DNA of 64,000 bases from Siccirubricoccus deserti (GTDB taxonomy: Bacteria > Pseudomonadota > Alphaproteobacteria > Acetobacterales > Acetobacteraceae): positions 49,831-113,830 of the forward strand of contig NZ_JACOMF010000018.1 of NCBI RefSeq assembly GCF_014283215.1, written 5' to 3'. The notes beneath the pieces were generated by a model. It ran no database searches. It saw nothing but the letters and a program-made list of their open reading frames with translations, and had not been told where the DNA came from. Both the position numbers and the translations under genes were made by a program. Shown piece after piece: positions 38,718 to 46,615 of this stretch. The number at the start of each line of letters is the position of its first letter. Position 1 is the stretch's first letter.

Positions 38718-39650
38718 ATGAACTGGATCAGCGAATGGGCGCTGCCGAAGATCAAGACGCTGTTCGGCGGCCCGCGCGAGGTGCCGGAGAATCTCTGGCA
38801 CAAATGCCCGGCCTGCGAACAGATGGTCTTCCACCGCGACCTGGAGCGTAACCTCCACGTCTGCCCGCATTGCAGCCACCACATGCGGGTCGGCGCCCGG
38901 CAGCGGCTGGACTACACGCTGGATGAGGGCTGGCAGCGGATCGAGCTGCCGAAGGCGCCGCAGGACCCGCTGCGGTTCCGCGACCAGCGCCGCTACGTGG
39001 ACCGGCTACGCGAAGCTCAGGCCAAGGCGGCGCAGGAGGATGCGGTGGTGGTCGCGCATGGCGCGATCGAGGGCAACCGCGCCGTCGTCGCCGCCTTCGA
39101 CTTCAGCTTCATGGGCGGCTCGATGAGCGCGGGGGTGGGGGAGGCGCTGGTCACCGCCGCCCGGCTCGCCGTGCTGCAGGACGCGCCGCTGATCGTCTTC
39201 ACCGCCTCGGGCGGGGCGCGGATGCAGGAAGGCGCCATCTCGCTGATGCAGATGCCGCGCAGCGTCATCGCCACGCGCATGGTGAAGGAAGCGGGGCTGC
39301 CCTTCATCGTCGTGCTCTGCGACCCGACGACGGGCGGCGTGACCGCCAGCTTCGCCATGCTGGGCGACATCCAGATCGCCGAGCCAGGGGCGATGATCGG
39401 CTTCGCCGGTGCCCGGGTCATCGAGCAGACGGTGCGGGAGAAGCTGCCGGAAGGCTTCCAGCGCGCCGAATACCTGCTGCAGCACGGCATCCTCGACATG
39501 GTGGTGAAGCGCGCCGAGATGCGGGCGACCCTGGCTCGCCTCATCGGCCTGCTGCGGCTGCCGGAACGGCTGCCCGAGCCGGAGCCCGAGGCGATGCTCT
39601 CGCTCGCCGCGCCTGGCGGTGCCGAGACCCCTCCCCCGCCGGCTGCCTGA
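38718..39650 (+). CDS. accD: Acetyl-CoA carboxylase carboxyltransferase subunit beta
   Basis: A 310-residue subunit of the carboxyltransferase that transfers CO2 from biotin to acetyl-CoA. The N-terminal zinc ribbon LWHKCPACEQMVFHRDL and LHVCPHCSHHMRVGARQR has four Cys, and the crotonase-fold core has FDFSFMGGSMSAGVGEALVT, TASGGARMQEGAISLMQM and DPTTGGVTASFAMLGDIQ. The C-terminus has a Pro-rich tail. Neighbour order trpA-accD-folC is conserved in many proteobacteria. Confidence 0.98.
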   Translation: MNWISEWALPKIKTLFGGPREVPENLWHKCPACEQMVFHRDLERNLHVCPHCSHHMRVGARQRLDYTLDEGWQRIELPKAPQDPLRFRDQRRYVDRLREAQAKAAQEDAVVVAHGAIEGNRAVVAAFDFSFMGGSMSAGVGEALVTAARLAVLQDAPLIVFTASGGARMQEGAISLMQMPRSVIATRMVKEAGLPFIVVLCDPTTGGVTASFAMLGDIQIAEPGAMIGFAGARVIEQTVREKLPEGFQRAEYLLQHGILDMVVKRAEMRATLARLIGLLRLPERLPEPEPEAMLSLAAPGGAETPPPPAA

Positions 39651-39669
39651 TGCCCGCCGCCCGGGACGC

Positions 39670-39763
39670 CGGGCGGTTTGCTCCGTAACCCCTGGCTGCG
39701 CCATTCGGCGCGGCGTCCCCGTTCGGGCGCTCGGCATGAATGGAACATTCATGCCGCTGGTAT
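39670..39763 (+). repeat. Interspersed intergenic repeat, copy A, with palindrome
   Basis: This segment matches the reverse complement of 42720-42810 (copy B): shared GGGCGGTTTGCTCCG, GCGCCATTCG, TTCGGGCGC and a TGAatGGAAcATTCATGCC-type end. Inside it, CGGCATGAAT (39732-39741) and ATTCATGCCG (39747-39756) form a perfect 10-bp inverted repeat with a 5-nt spacer. A further 9-bp stem pairs GGGACGCCG (39663-39671) with CGGCGTCCC (39711-39719). Confidence 0.75.
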
Positions 39764-39766
39764 GAT
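39757..39766 (+). promoter_or_regulatory. Extended -10 promoter candidate for folC
   Basis: TGGTATGAT (39758-39766) is an extended -10 element (TG-n-TATGAT) about 17 nt before the folC start, immediately behind the 25-bp palindrome of repeat copy A. No good -35 box is present, as expected for extended -10 promoters. Confidence 0.45.
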
Positions 39767-39782
39767 ACTTCCGGAGACGAGC

Positions 39783-41054
39783 ATGGCACGATCCGACGCG
39801 ATCATCGATCGGCTGCACGCGCTGCATCCGGTGCTGATCGACCTCAGCCTCGGCCGGCTGCAAGGGCTGCTGGCCCGGCTCGGCCATCCGGAGCGCGCGC
39901 TGCCGCCGGTGGTGCATGTGGCCGGCACCAACGGCAAGGGCAGCTGCTGCGCCTTCCTCCGCGCCATCGCCGAGGCGGCGGGGCAGCGCGTGCATGTCTT
40001 CACCTCACCGCATCTGGTGCGCTTCCATGAGCGTATCCGCCTGGCCGGAAGGCTGGTGGAGGAAGACACCCTCGCCGCGGCGCTGGCGGAGGTGGAGGCA
40101 CGCAACGCCGGCGCTCCGATCACGGTGTTCGAGGTGATCACCGCCACGGCGCTGCTGCTGTTCAGCCGGGTGCCGGCCGATCTGCTGGTGCTGGAGGTCG
40201 GCCTCGGCGGCCGCTTCGACGCGACCAATGTGGTCGAGGCGCCGGCCGTCACCGCCATCACCAGCATCTCCATGGACCACATGGATTTCCTTGGCGACCG
40301 GCTGGAGAAGATCGCCTTCGAGAAGGCCGGCATCCTGAAGCCCGGCGTCGCCTGCGCCACCGGCCAGCAGGCGCCGGTGGTGCTGCGGGTGCTGGAGGAA
40401 CACGCTGCCGCGGTGGGCGCGAGGCTGCTGCCACGCGGGGCGGCGTGGGAGGTCACGCCAGCCCCTGGCGGGCTGCGCTACGCCGATGCGCGGGGCGCGC
40501 TGGAACTGCCGCCGCCCGCGCTGCTCGGCGCGCATCAGGCGGATAATGCCGGCATCGCCATCGCCGCGCTGCGCGCCTGGAACCCACCCTGGCTGAGCGA
40601 TCAGGCCATCGCCACCGGCCTCGCCCGCGCCGAATGGCCGGCCCGGCTGCAACGGCTGCAGGGCGCGCTGGCGGCGAGGCTGCCGCCGGGCTGGGAGCTC
40701 TGGCTGGATGGCGGGCACAATGCCGGCGGCGGCGCAGCGCTGGCGGTGCAACTGGCGCAATGGGGCGATCGGCCCCTGCATCTCATCATCGGGATGAAGG
40801 GCAGCAAGGTGGTGGAGGATTTCCTGCAGCCGCTGCTGCCGCATGCCACCAGCCTTTGGGCGGTGGCGGAGCCGGAGCAGCATCAGGCGACGCCGGTGGA
40901 ACGGATCATTGCTGCCAGCGGTGGCCTCGCCCGCCCCGGGCCGACGGTGGCGGCCGCACTGGCGCAGCTCGGTGGGCCGCCGGCGCGGGTGCTGGTCTGC
41001 GGCAGCCTCTATTTGGCGGGCGAGGTGCTGAAAGCCGACGCGCCGGGCGCCTGA
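39783..41054 (+). CDS. folC: Bifunctional folylpolyglutamate synthase / dihydrofolate synthase
   Basis: A 423-residue Mur-ligase-family enzyme that adds glutamate to dihydropteroate and to reduced folates. The ATP P-loop is VVHVAGTNGKGSCCAFLRAI, followed by HVFTSPHLVRFHERIRLAG and VGLGGRFDATNVVEAPAVTA, then ISMDHMDFLGDRLEKIAFEK. The C-terminal domain carries LWLDGGHNAGGGAALA. ATG at 39783 has CGGAG 5-9 nt upstream; ATG at 39762 would lie on the proposed -10 box and is less likely. Confidence 0.96.
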   Translation: MARSDAIIDRLHALHPVLIDLSLGRLQGLLARLGHPERALPPVVHVAGTNGKGSCCAFLRAIAEAAGQRVHVFTSPHLVRFHERIRLAGRLVEEDTLAAALAEVEARNAGAPITVFEVITATALLLFSRVPADLLVLEVGLGGRFDATNVVEAPAVTAITSISMDHMDFLGDRLEKIAFEKAGILKPGVACATGQQAPVVLRVLEEHAAAVGARLLPRGAAWEVTPAPGGLRYADARGALELPPPALLGAHQADNAGIAIAALRAWNPPWLSDQAIATGLARAEWPARLQRLQGALAARLPPGWELWLDGGHNAGGGAALAVQLAQWGDRPLHLIIGMKGSKVVEDFLQPLLPHATSLWAVAEPEQHQATPVERIIAASGGLARPGPTVAAALAQLGGPPARVLVCGSLYLAGEVLKADAPGA

Positions 41055-41295
41055 AGCCTGGGCGAATGCCGCCACCTACCAACGACACGGTGCGCCTAAC
41101 GGCGCGGCCCTGGGATCTGCTCGGCTTTGTGCCGCTTCGCGCGGGCCGCATCCCGGGGTCCCAATGGAGGTTGCGCCGCAACGCCCTTCAGCGCGGTTGA
41201 AACCTGCTGAATTCATCCCGGAATGGTTTATTCCACCAATCATAAACCCACCTACGGCAGCATTGCGGCCCCGTCAGGATCGCAAGCCCACCGCC

Positions 41296-42696
41296 ATGGT
41301 CACCACCACCCGTACGGGGCTGACCGCCGGCCCGGCCCTGCTGCTGCTCGACGTCGGCTTCACCGCCCTCGCCTGGCCCGGCGCCGTGCTGCTGGCACTT
41401 GGTCACCTGCCGGAGGCCAGCCGGCCCGGGCTGCTGCCCCTCCTGCTCTACCCCGGCGGCTACCTGCTGTTCCTCTACGCACTCGGCCTATACCGGCGGG
41501 ACGCGCTGCTGGAAACCCGGAAATCGATGGTGCGGGCGCCGCTCGCCGCGGGACTGGGCATGCTGCTCGCATCGGTCGCCGGCGCACTGCTGCCGCCGCC
41601 GTTCGGCACTCCGGAAGCGACGGTGCTGATGGTGGCGGCGCTCGCCGCTTTCGTCGCGGCGGGCTTCGGCGCCCGCGTCGCCTTCTTCGCACTGCGCGCC
41701 CATGGCGCCTTCCGCCGGCGGTTGCTGATCATCGGCGCCGGCCACTGCGCCTGGGAGCTGGTGCTGCTGCTGCGGCGGGAAGGCCGCACGCTGAACTACG
41801 AGGTCACCTTGGTCCAAAGCCCCGCGATGGGAGCGGTGGAGCCGCGCCTGACAGCCGACCCCGAGAACCGCATCCTGGTAGTGGAGGACGGCTTCCTCGC
41901 CATTGCCAGGCGGGCCGGCGCCGATCAGATCGTGGTGGCCCCGGACGACCGCCGGGGCCTCGACATGATGGCGCTGCTGGCCTGCCGTACCGCCGGCTAT
42001 CCGGTGTACGAATACCTCCAATTTCTGGAGAAGGAGATCGGCCGCATCGACGTGAAGCGGCTGGAGCTCGGCTTCCTGGTGTTCAACGAAGGCTTCAGCT
42101 TCGGCCCGATCAGCCGGGTGCTGAAGCGCGGCCTGGACATGGTGGCGAGCCTCGGGCTGCTGCTGTTCACCGCCCCCTTCCTGCTCGGCGCGGCGCTGGC
42201 GGTGAGGCTGGAGGATGGCGGGTCCTGCCTCTATCGGCAGCAGCGGGTGACCCGGGGCGGGCGCGTCTTCCACATCCTGAAGCTGCGCACCATGCGTGCC
42301 GATGCCGAGCGTGCCGGCGCTGTCTGGGCCGCGGCGAAGGACCCGCGCATCACCCGCATCGGCCAGTTCCTCCGCCGCACCCGGCTGGATGAGTTGCCGC
42401 AGCTCATCAACGTGCTGCGTGGCGACATGTCGCTGGTCGGACCGCGGCCGGAGCGGCCGGAGTTCATTCGGGAACTGGCAGCGAAGCTGCCGCTGTACGA
42501 TGCCCGCCACCTGGTGAAGGCCGGGCTGACCGGCTGGGCGCAGGTCAACTACCCCTATGGCGCCTCGCTCGACGATGCCCGGTCGAAGCTGAGCTACGAC
42601 CTGCACTATGTGAAGAACCACGGCATCCTGTTCGATCTGTTGATCCTGGCGCAGACGCTGCGCGTGGTGCTCTGGCCGGGGAACACCGTCAGGTAG
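41296..42696 (+). CDS. TIGR03013-type polyprenyl-phosphate sugar transferase (XrtA/PEP-CTERM system)
   Basis: A 466-residue membrane glycosyltransferase that starts exopolysaccharide repeat units by transferring a sugar-1-phosphate to undecaprenyl phosphate. Four or five N-terminal transmembrane segments precede a Rossmann-like RRRLLIIGAGHCAWELVLLL domain. The catalytic C-terminal domain has a hydrophobic re-entrant helix and the conserved LKLRTMRADAE, RTRLDELPQLINVLRGDMSL and VGPRPERPEF. The end GLTGWAQVNYPYGASLDDAR is typical of the TIGR03013 subgroup tied to exosortase systems. The frame is open back to 41164; ATG 41296 gives the normal N-terminus. No other EPS genes are adjacent. Confidence 0.9.
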   Translation: MVTTTRTGLTAGPALLLLDVGFTALAWPGAVLLALGHLPEASRPGLLPLLLYPGGYLLFLYALGLYRRDALLETRKSMVRAPLAAGLGMLLASVAGALLPPPFGTPEATVLMVAALAAFVAAGFGARVAFFALRAHGAFRRRLLIIGAGHCAWELVLLLRREGRTLNYEVTLVQSPAMGAVEPRLTADPENRILVVEDGFLAIARRAGADQIVVAPDDRRGLDMMALLACRTAGYPVYEYLQFLEKEIGRIDVKRLELGFLVFNEGFSFGPISRVLKRGLDMVASLGLLLFTAPFLLGAALAVRLEDGGSCLYRQQRVTRGGRVFHILKLRTMRADAERAGAVWAAAKDPRITRIGQFLRRTRLDELPQLINVLRGDMSLVGPRPERPEFIRELAAKLPLYDARHLVKAGLTGWAQVNYPYGASLDDARSKLSYDLHYVKNHGILFDLLILAQTLRVVLWPGNTVR

Positions 42697-42719
42697 CGCG
42701 GCCGGACCGCTGGTCAGCG

Positions 42720-42820
42720 ATGCCAGCGGGCATGAATCTTCCACTCAGGCCGGGCGCCCGAAGGGGGACGAATGGCGCGTAGCCAGAGTCTGCGGAGCAA
42801 ACCGCCCAGCGACTGAGTGG
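42720..42820 (-). repeat. Interspersed intergenic repeat, copy B
   Basis: The reverse complement of 42720-42810 matches copy A at 39670-39763 over about 90 bp. Copy B is bounded by an 8-bp inverted repeat CCACTCAG (42741-42748) / CTGAGTGG (42813-42820). It lies between the sugar transferase and nuclease stop codons, so the two copies are inverted around folC and the transferase gene. Confidence 0.7.
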
Positions 42821-42837
42821 CGGCTGATCCGTCGGGA

Positions 42838-43329
42838 TCAACGGCCGTTGGTACGACGGGGGCGGCGCCATTCCCAGGGCGGCTGGCGCTGCGCCTCCGG
42901 CAGCGCCCACAACCCGCGCCGGGCGGCGCGTGCCTGGGCTTCCAGCCGCAGCAGCGCCGGATCATGGCTGTAGGCGCGGTACACCCAGGCGGCGCCCCGG
43001 CGCACCATGGCGGCATTCACATCAGTGCCGCCGGCAATCACCCGGCCCACGGTGCGGCCGTAGCGGTCGGTGTCCTCCACCATCACTGTCACCTGGCGCC
43101 GGAAGACCAGCGCCGCCAGCATTTGGCGGGCGCGGCTGCCATAGGGCTGGTGCGCTTCCGGTGCATCGATCCCGGCCAGCCGGATGCGGATCTGCCGGCG
43201 CCTGTCGCTCAGCAATGTCAGCGTGTCGCCATCGCTGATGCCGATGACGCGACCAGTGATCTCGGCGGCAAGGGCCGGCGCGGTGGTCAGCAGCAGCGCG
43301 AGGCAGAGCCCGCGGAGGAGATGTGTCAT
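42838..43329 (-). CDS. Secreted thermonuclease-family (SNase-like) protein
   Basis: ATG at 43329 gives a 163-residue protein with a signal peptide (LLRGLCLALLLTTAPALAAE) and a staphylococcal-nuclease fold: ISDGDTLTLLSDRRRQIRIR, LAGIDAPEAHQPYGSRARQM with the metal Asp and catalytic Arg, and TDRYGRTVGRVIAGGTDVNA. The C-terminal half has AWVYRAYSHDPALLRLEAQA. Probably a periplasmic or extracellular Ca-dependent nuclease. The longer frame to 43452 adds an unconserved extension. It stands alone between two repeats and a peptidase gene. Confidence 0.9.
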   Translation of the reverse strand: MTHLLRGLCLALLLTTAPALAAEITGRVIGISDGDTLTLLSDRRRQIRIRLAGIDAPEAHQPYGSRARQMLAALVFRRQVTVMVEDTDRYGRTVGRVIAGGTDVNAAMVRRGAAWVYRAYSHDPALLRLEAQARAARRGLWALPEAQRQPPWEWRRPRRTNGR

Positions 43330-43610
43330 GCCGGTGCCATCGCCGCAGCGCCGCTCCGGTTCACGCAAAGCTGAAGGACAGGCTTGACCCAGCGCAACGC
43401 CGCCGCCCACCGTCACCGGCCAAGCTGCCGCGCCCCTGAGGGATGCAGCCATGGCCCCCTGGCTTCAATGCTTCGTCCGCCGCAAACTCATCGGCACCGT
43501 GCCGCCCTGACGGATCTCTGCCTCATTTGCACGAAGGCGGAATGCTCGGCAGTGGAGTTCACGCAATGCGTGCAGCGACAGGAGCAGGCCGAAGCGCTGC
43601 GGGCGGAAGC

Positions 43611-45290
43611 TCATGCCGCCAGCACTGCCTCCGCTTCCCGCACCACCGCTTCCAGCGCGCCGGGCGCGAAAGGGGAGACCAGCCCGGCGGAGGCGACCAG
43701 CGCCTGGAACGGCGCCGCCCCGCCACGGCCGCAGAGCGCGATGTAATCCGCCAGCGCCCGCGGCGCGTCCCGGCGCGACTTCACCCAGAACTGCATCGCG
43801 CAGCACAGCGCCAGCGTGTAGTCGATGTAATAGAGGGGTGAGCGGTAGATATGTGGCTTCGCCTGCCACCGGCCGCCCTTGGCCGGGTAGCCCAAGTCGC
43901 CGTAATCCGTCCACGGCATGTAGTGGCGTTCCAGCCGCTGCCAGATTGCGTGCCGTTCGGCTGGCGTCACGCCCGGGTTGGCGTAGACCTCGTGCTGGAA
44001 GTGATCCACGCAGACGCCGTAGGGCAGGAAGGCCAGCGAGCTTTCCAGATGCATCCGGCGGAAGCGTTCCGCCGCATCCTCGCCGACCAGCAGCCCCATA
44101 TGCGGATGAGTCAGGAACTCCAGGCTCATGGAATGGATCTCGGCCGCCTCCATGGTCGGCCAGAGATAGTCGATGCCAGGCTGGTGGCGGCTTTCCCAAT
44201 TCTGGAAGGCGTGGCCCATCTCATGGGTGAAGACGCCGATGTCGTAATGCGTGCCGTTGAAATTGGCGAAGATGAAGGGCACGCCGACGCTCGGAAAGGA
44301 TGTGCAGAAGCCGCCACCGGCCTTGCCCGGGCGGTTCCGCATGTCGAGAAAGCCGCCCTGCTCCATCAGCCGGTAGAAGCCGCCGAGCCGCGGGTCCATG
44401 CGGTCGAACATGGTTTGCGCCTGGGCCACCAGCGTGTCGTGCTCGCCGACCGGCTTCGGGTTGCCGGCGGGGTCGATCAGCGCCTCATCCCAGTAGCGCA
44501 GCCGGTCCCAGCCCTGGCGCTGACGGCGGGCCTCCAGCAGCCTGCCGACCAGCGGCACCACATGTTCCGCCACCTGGTCACGGTAGCGCGCGACATCGGC
44601 GGCATCGTAATCGACGCGGCGCATGCGGCGGTAGCCGAGCGGGATGTAGTTCTCGTAGCCGAGCTTTACCGCCATGCCGTGGCGCAGCGCGACGAGTTGA
44701 TCATAGATCCCGTCCAGCGCCGCACCATGCTCGGCGAAGAAGCCCCAGCGCAGCGCTTCCGCGCGGTGCCGCATGGCGCGATCGGGATCCTCGGCGAAGG
44801 GCGCGAGGCCGGAGAGGTTCACCACCTGCCCGCCGATCTCTAGCGTCGCTGACGCCAACAGCTCAGTATAGCGGGCGCCGAGGCGGGCTTCCTCCTCGAG
44901 CTCGGCGGAGATCGCCGGGTCGAAGGTGGTGATGTCGGTTTCCCACAGTCGCAGCGCATGCGCTCCCGCCACCGCCACGACAGCGGCGCGGTCCGGCAGC
45001 GCCACCAGCCGCCGCTTCAGCACCACTTCATGGTCGGTGGCGACGGGGGCCAGCGCATCGGCGTATTCCCGCGCCGCCCTGGCCGCCGCATTCATGGTGT
45101 CCTGCGAGAAGCGCAGGTGCACCAGCGCCGCCCAGCTGTCGTAGTCCCGCCGCTGCCTGTCCCATTCCGCTAGCGCCCCGGCAAGGTCGCCAATGTCGAG
45201 CCGCGCATGCACCGCCGCGGCCTCCGCTGCCAGCCCTTCGCGCGTCGGGGTGGGGAAGTCGAGCTCGGCGAAGCGCGGTGGCTGGGTCAT
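43611..45290 (-). CDS. M3 family oligoendopeptidase
   Basis: A 559-residue zinc metallopeptidase of the PepF/M3B group. The HExxH zinc motif is THEMGHAFQNWESRHQPGID, near residue 359, with the third ligand Glu about 25 residues later in WPTMEAAEIHSMSLEF. The helical N-terminal domain and the channel region GGGFCTSFPSVGVPFIFANF are typical. No signal peptide, so it is cytoplasmic and hydrolyses short peptides. The HutD gene lies 21 nt upstream on the same strand and may be cotranscribed. Confidence 0.95.
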   Translation of the reverse strand: MTQPPRFAELDFPTPTREGLAAEAAAVHARLDIGDLAGALAEWDRQRRDYDSWAALVHLRFSQDTMNAAARAAREYADALAPVATDHEVVLKRRLVALPDRAAVVAVAGAHALRLWETDITTFDPAISAELEEEARLGARYTELLASATLEIGGQVVNLSGLAPFAEDPDRAMRHRAEALRWGFFAEHGAALDGIYDQLVALRHGMAVKLGYENYIPLGYRRMRRVDYDAADVARYRDQVAEHVVPLVGRLLEARRQRQGWDRLRYWDEALIDPAGNPKPVGEHDTLVAQAQTMFDRMDPRLGGFYRLMEQGGFLDMRNRPGKAGGGFCTSFPSVGVPFIFANFNGTHYDIGVFTHEMGHAFQNWESRHQPGIDYLWPTMEAAEIHSMSLEFLTHPHMGLLVGEDAAERFRRMHLESSLAFLPYGVCVDHFQHEVYANPGVTPAERHAIWQRLERHYMPWTDYGDLGYPAKGGRWQAKPHIYRSPLYYIDYTLALCCAMQFWVKSRRDAPRALADYIALCGRGGAAPFQALVASAGLVSPFAPGALEAVVREAEAVLAA

Positions 45291-45311
45291 GGGAATGTCC
45301 TTCGAAATCCT

Positions 45312-45854
45312 TCAGCCCACCGGCTGCAACTGCGCCAGCGCCAGCCGGGCGCCCTGGCCGTGCAGCACCAGCCGGCCGGGCACTGGCACCGTGTCGTGCC
45401 GCGTCGCCACGACGCCGTCCGGCAGGGTGACTTCGCCGTCCAGCACCACGGCGTGGCAGGGGCCGCCGAGCGGGGTCAGCGCCACCTCGCCAACCACCGG
45501 CAGGATGTCCACCGACTGCCGCCAGCGTGCTCGTTCGGCGATGATGTTGACCACCAGGCAGGGCGTGCCCGCCAGCACGCAACGGGCCGGCCAGTCGCCG
45601 TCGAAGCGGGTCGGCCTATGCGGCCGGTCCACCACCAGCGGCGGATGCCCGGCGAATTCCAGGGTGAAGCCCCTGCCTTCCAGCAGGGTCAGCGTGCGGT
45701 CCTGGCCGCTGTAGTCGGAGAAGGGCGCGTCGCAGTCCATCCAGGCGAAGGACAGTCCCCAGCCCTCGCCGCCGATGATGTCCGCCTTGCGGCCGAGGCC
45801 GTTGCGCCAGCGCGAGACCGGCAGGTCGGCGAAGCGGATGATACGGTCCGGCAT
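45312..45854 (-). CDS. hutD: HutD family (DUF886) protein
   Basis: A 180-residue cupin-like protein of the HutD/Ves family. The N-terminus IIRFADLPVSRWRNGLGRKA, then WGLSFAWMDCDAPFSDYSGQ and DRTLTLLEGRGFTLEFAGH, are family hallmarks. HutD is often encoded with histidine-utilisation genes, but none are here; the family is also found alone. Its role is thought to be regulatory or binding of a pathway intermediate. It is 4 nt downstream of the GST gene. Confidence 0.9.
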   Translation of the reverse strand: MPDRIIRFADLPVSRWRNGLGRKADIIGGEGWGLSFAWMDCDAPFSDYSGQDRTLTLLEGRGFTLEFAGHPPLVVDRPHRPTRFDGDWPARCVLAGTPCLVVNIIAERARWRQSVDILPVVGEVALTPLGGPCHAVVLDGEVTLPDGVVATRHDTVPVPGRLVLHGQGARLALAQLQPVG

Positions 45855-45858
45855 CGCC

Positions 45859-46470
45859 TCAGAGCCCGCTCAGCGGCGGCAGCGTCGCCGCGAAGGATGG
45901 CCGTGCCGCCATGGCATCATACCAGGCGGCCAGCCCCGGCCTGCCGTCCCGCCAAGGCCAGGTGCGATGGCGCCGCTCGGCGTAGCCCAGCAGGCAGAGG
46001 AGGGCGATGCCTGGCGCATCGGGCGTATCGCCAAGGCGCCCTGCCTCGGCTTCCAGCACATCGGCGACGCGGTTGGTGCGCGTGATCTCCTGCGCGATCA
46101 CGCCGGGGGAGCGTTCATGCTCCGGCCGCCGCAGCTCGCGGTTCCACACCGCCACGCCATCCATCATGCCGATGGCACGGCCGAGCGCGGCCATCGCGCG
46201 CCAGCGCGCCGCACCCTCCGCCGGCAGCAGCCGATGCGCCGCGCCCAGCGTGTCGAGGAAATCGAGGATCAGCACCGTCTCGGTCAGCGCCGTGCCATCC
46301 GGCAGCAGCAAGGTCGGCACCCGTCCTACCGGATTCACCGGCAGGATGGCGGAGGCAGGATCGCGCAGCGTCGCCTCCACCTCGGTTACGCGTGGCAGCA
46401 AATTGGTCTCGCGCAGCGCCACCCGCACCATGCGCGCGTAGGGCGAACCGCTTGAATAGAACAGGCGCAT
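45859..46470 (-). CDS. Glutathione S-transferase family protein
   Basis: A 203-residue cytosolic GST. The thioredoxin-like N-terminus LFYSSGSPYARMVRVALRET carries the likely glutathione-activating Ser/Tyr, and VNPVGRVPTLLLPDGTALTE with the cis-Pro and TETVLILDFLDTLG forms the gamma-glutamyl site. The all-helical C-terminal domain follows. Substrate cannot be inferred. It is the first gene of a GST-hutD-peptidase run. Confidence 0.92.
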   Translation of the reverse strand: MRLFYSSGSPYARMVRVALRETNLLPRVTEVEATLRDPASAILPVNPVGRVPTLLLPDGTALTETVLILDFLDTLGAAHRLLPAEGAARWRAMAALGRAIGMMDGVAVWNRELRRPEHERSPGVIAQEITRTNRVADVLEAEAGRLGDTPDAPGIALLCLLGYAERRHRTWPWRDGRPGLAAWYDAMAARPSFAATLPPLSGL

Positions 46471-46520
46471 CCGCCGTCTCCCGCTGGTTTTGCGGATCAG
46501 ACCACCGGGCGCCCGTCAGG

Positions 46521-46580
46521 GCAAACTCCGTTCGGGTGGAATCGCCTGATCAGCGTAATTTGCTCACCCGAACGAAAAGG
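46521..46580 (+). repeat. Palindromic intergenic element
   Basis: GTTCGGGTG (46530-46538) and CACCCGAAC (46565-46573) form a perfect 9-bp inverted repeat over a 26-nt loop that itself contains CTGATCAG and AATTTGCTC. It lies between the GST start and the DEAD-box helicase end. Similar AATTTGC/CGTTC words occur in the palindrome at 51955. Confidence 0.55.
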
Positions 46581-46615
46581 CCGGAGTGCGGAGCAACAGA
46601 AATCCGCGCGGCGTT

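Noticed and set aside
43330..43610. Small genes between the nuclease and M3 peptidase
   Set aside because: Frames here are short, lack ribosome-binding sites and resemble no family.
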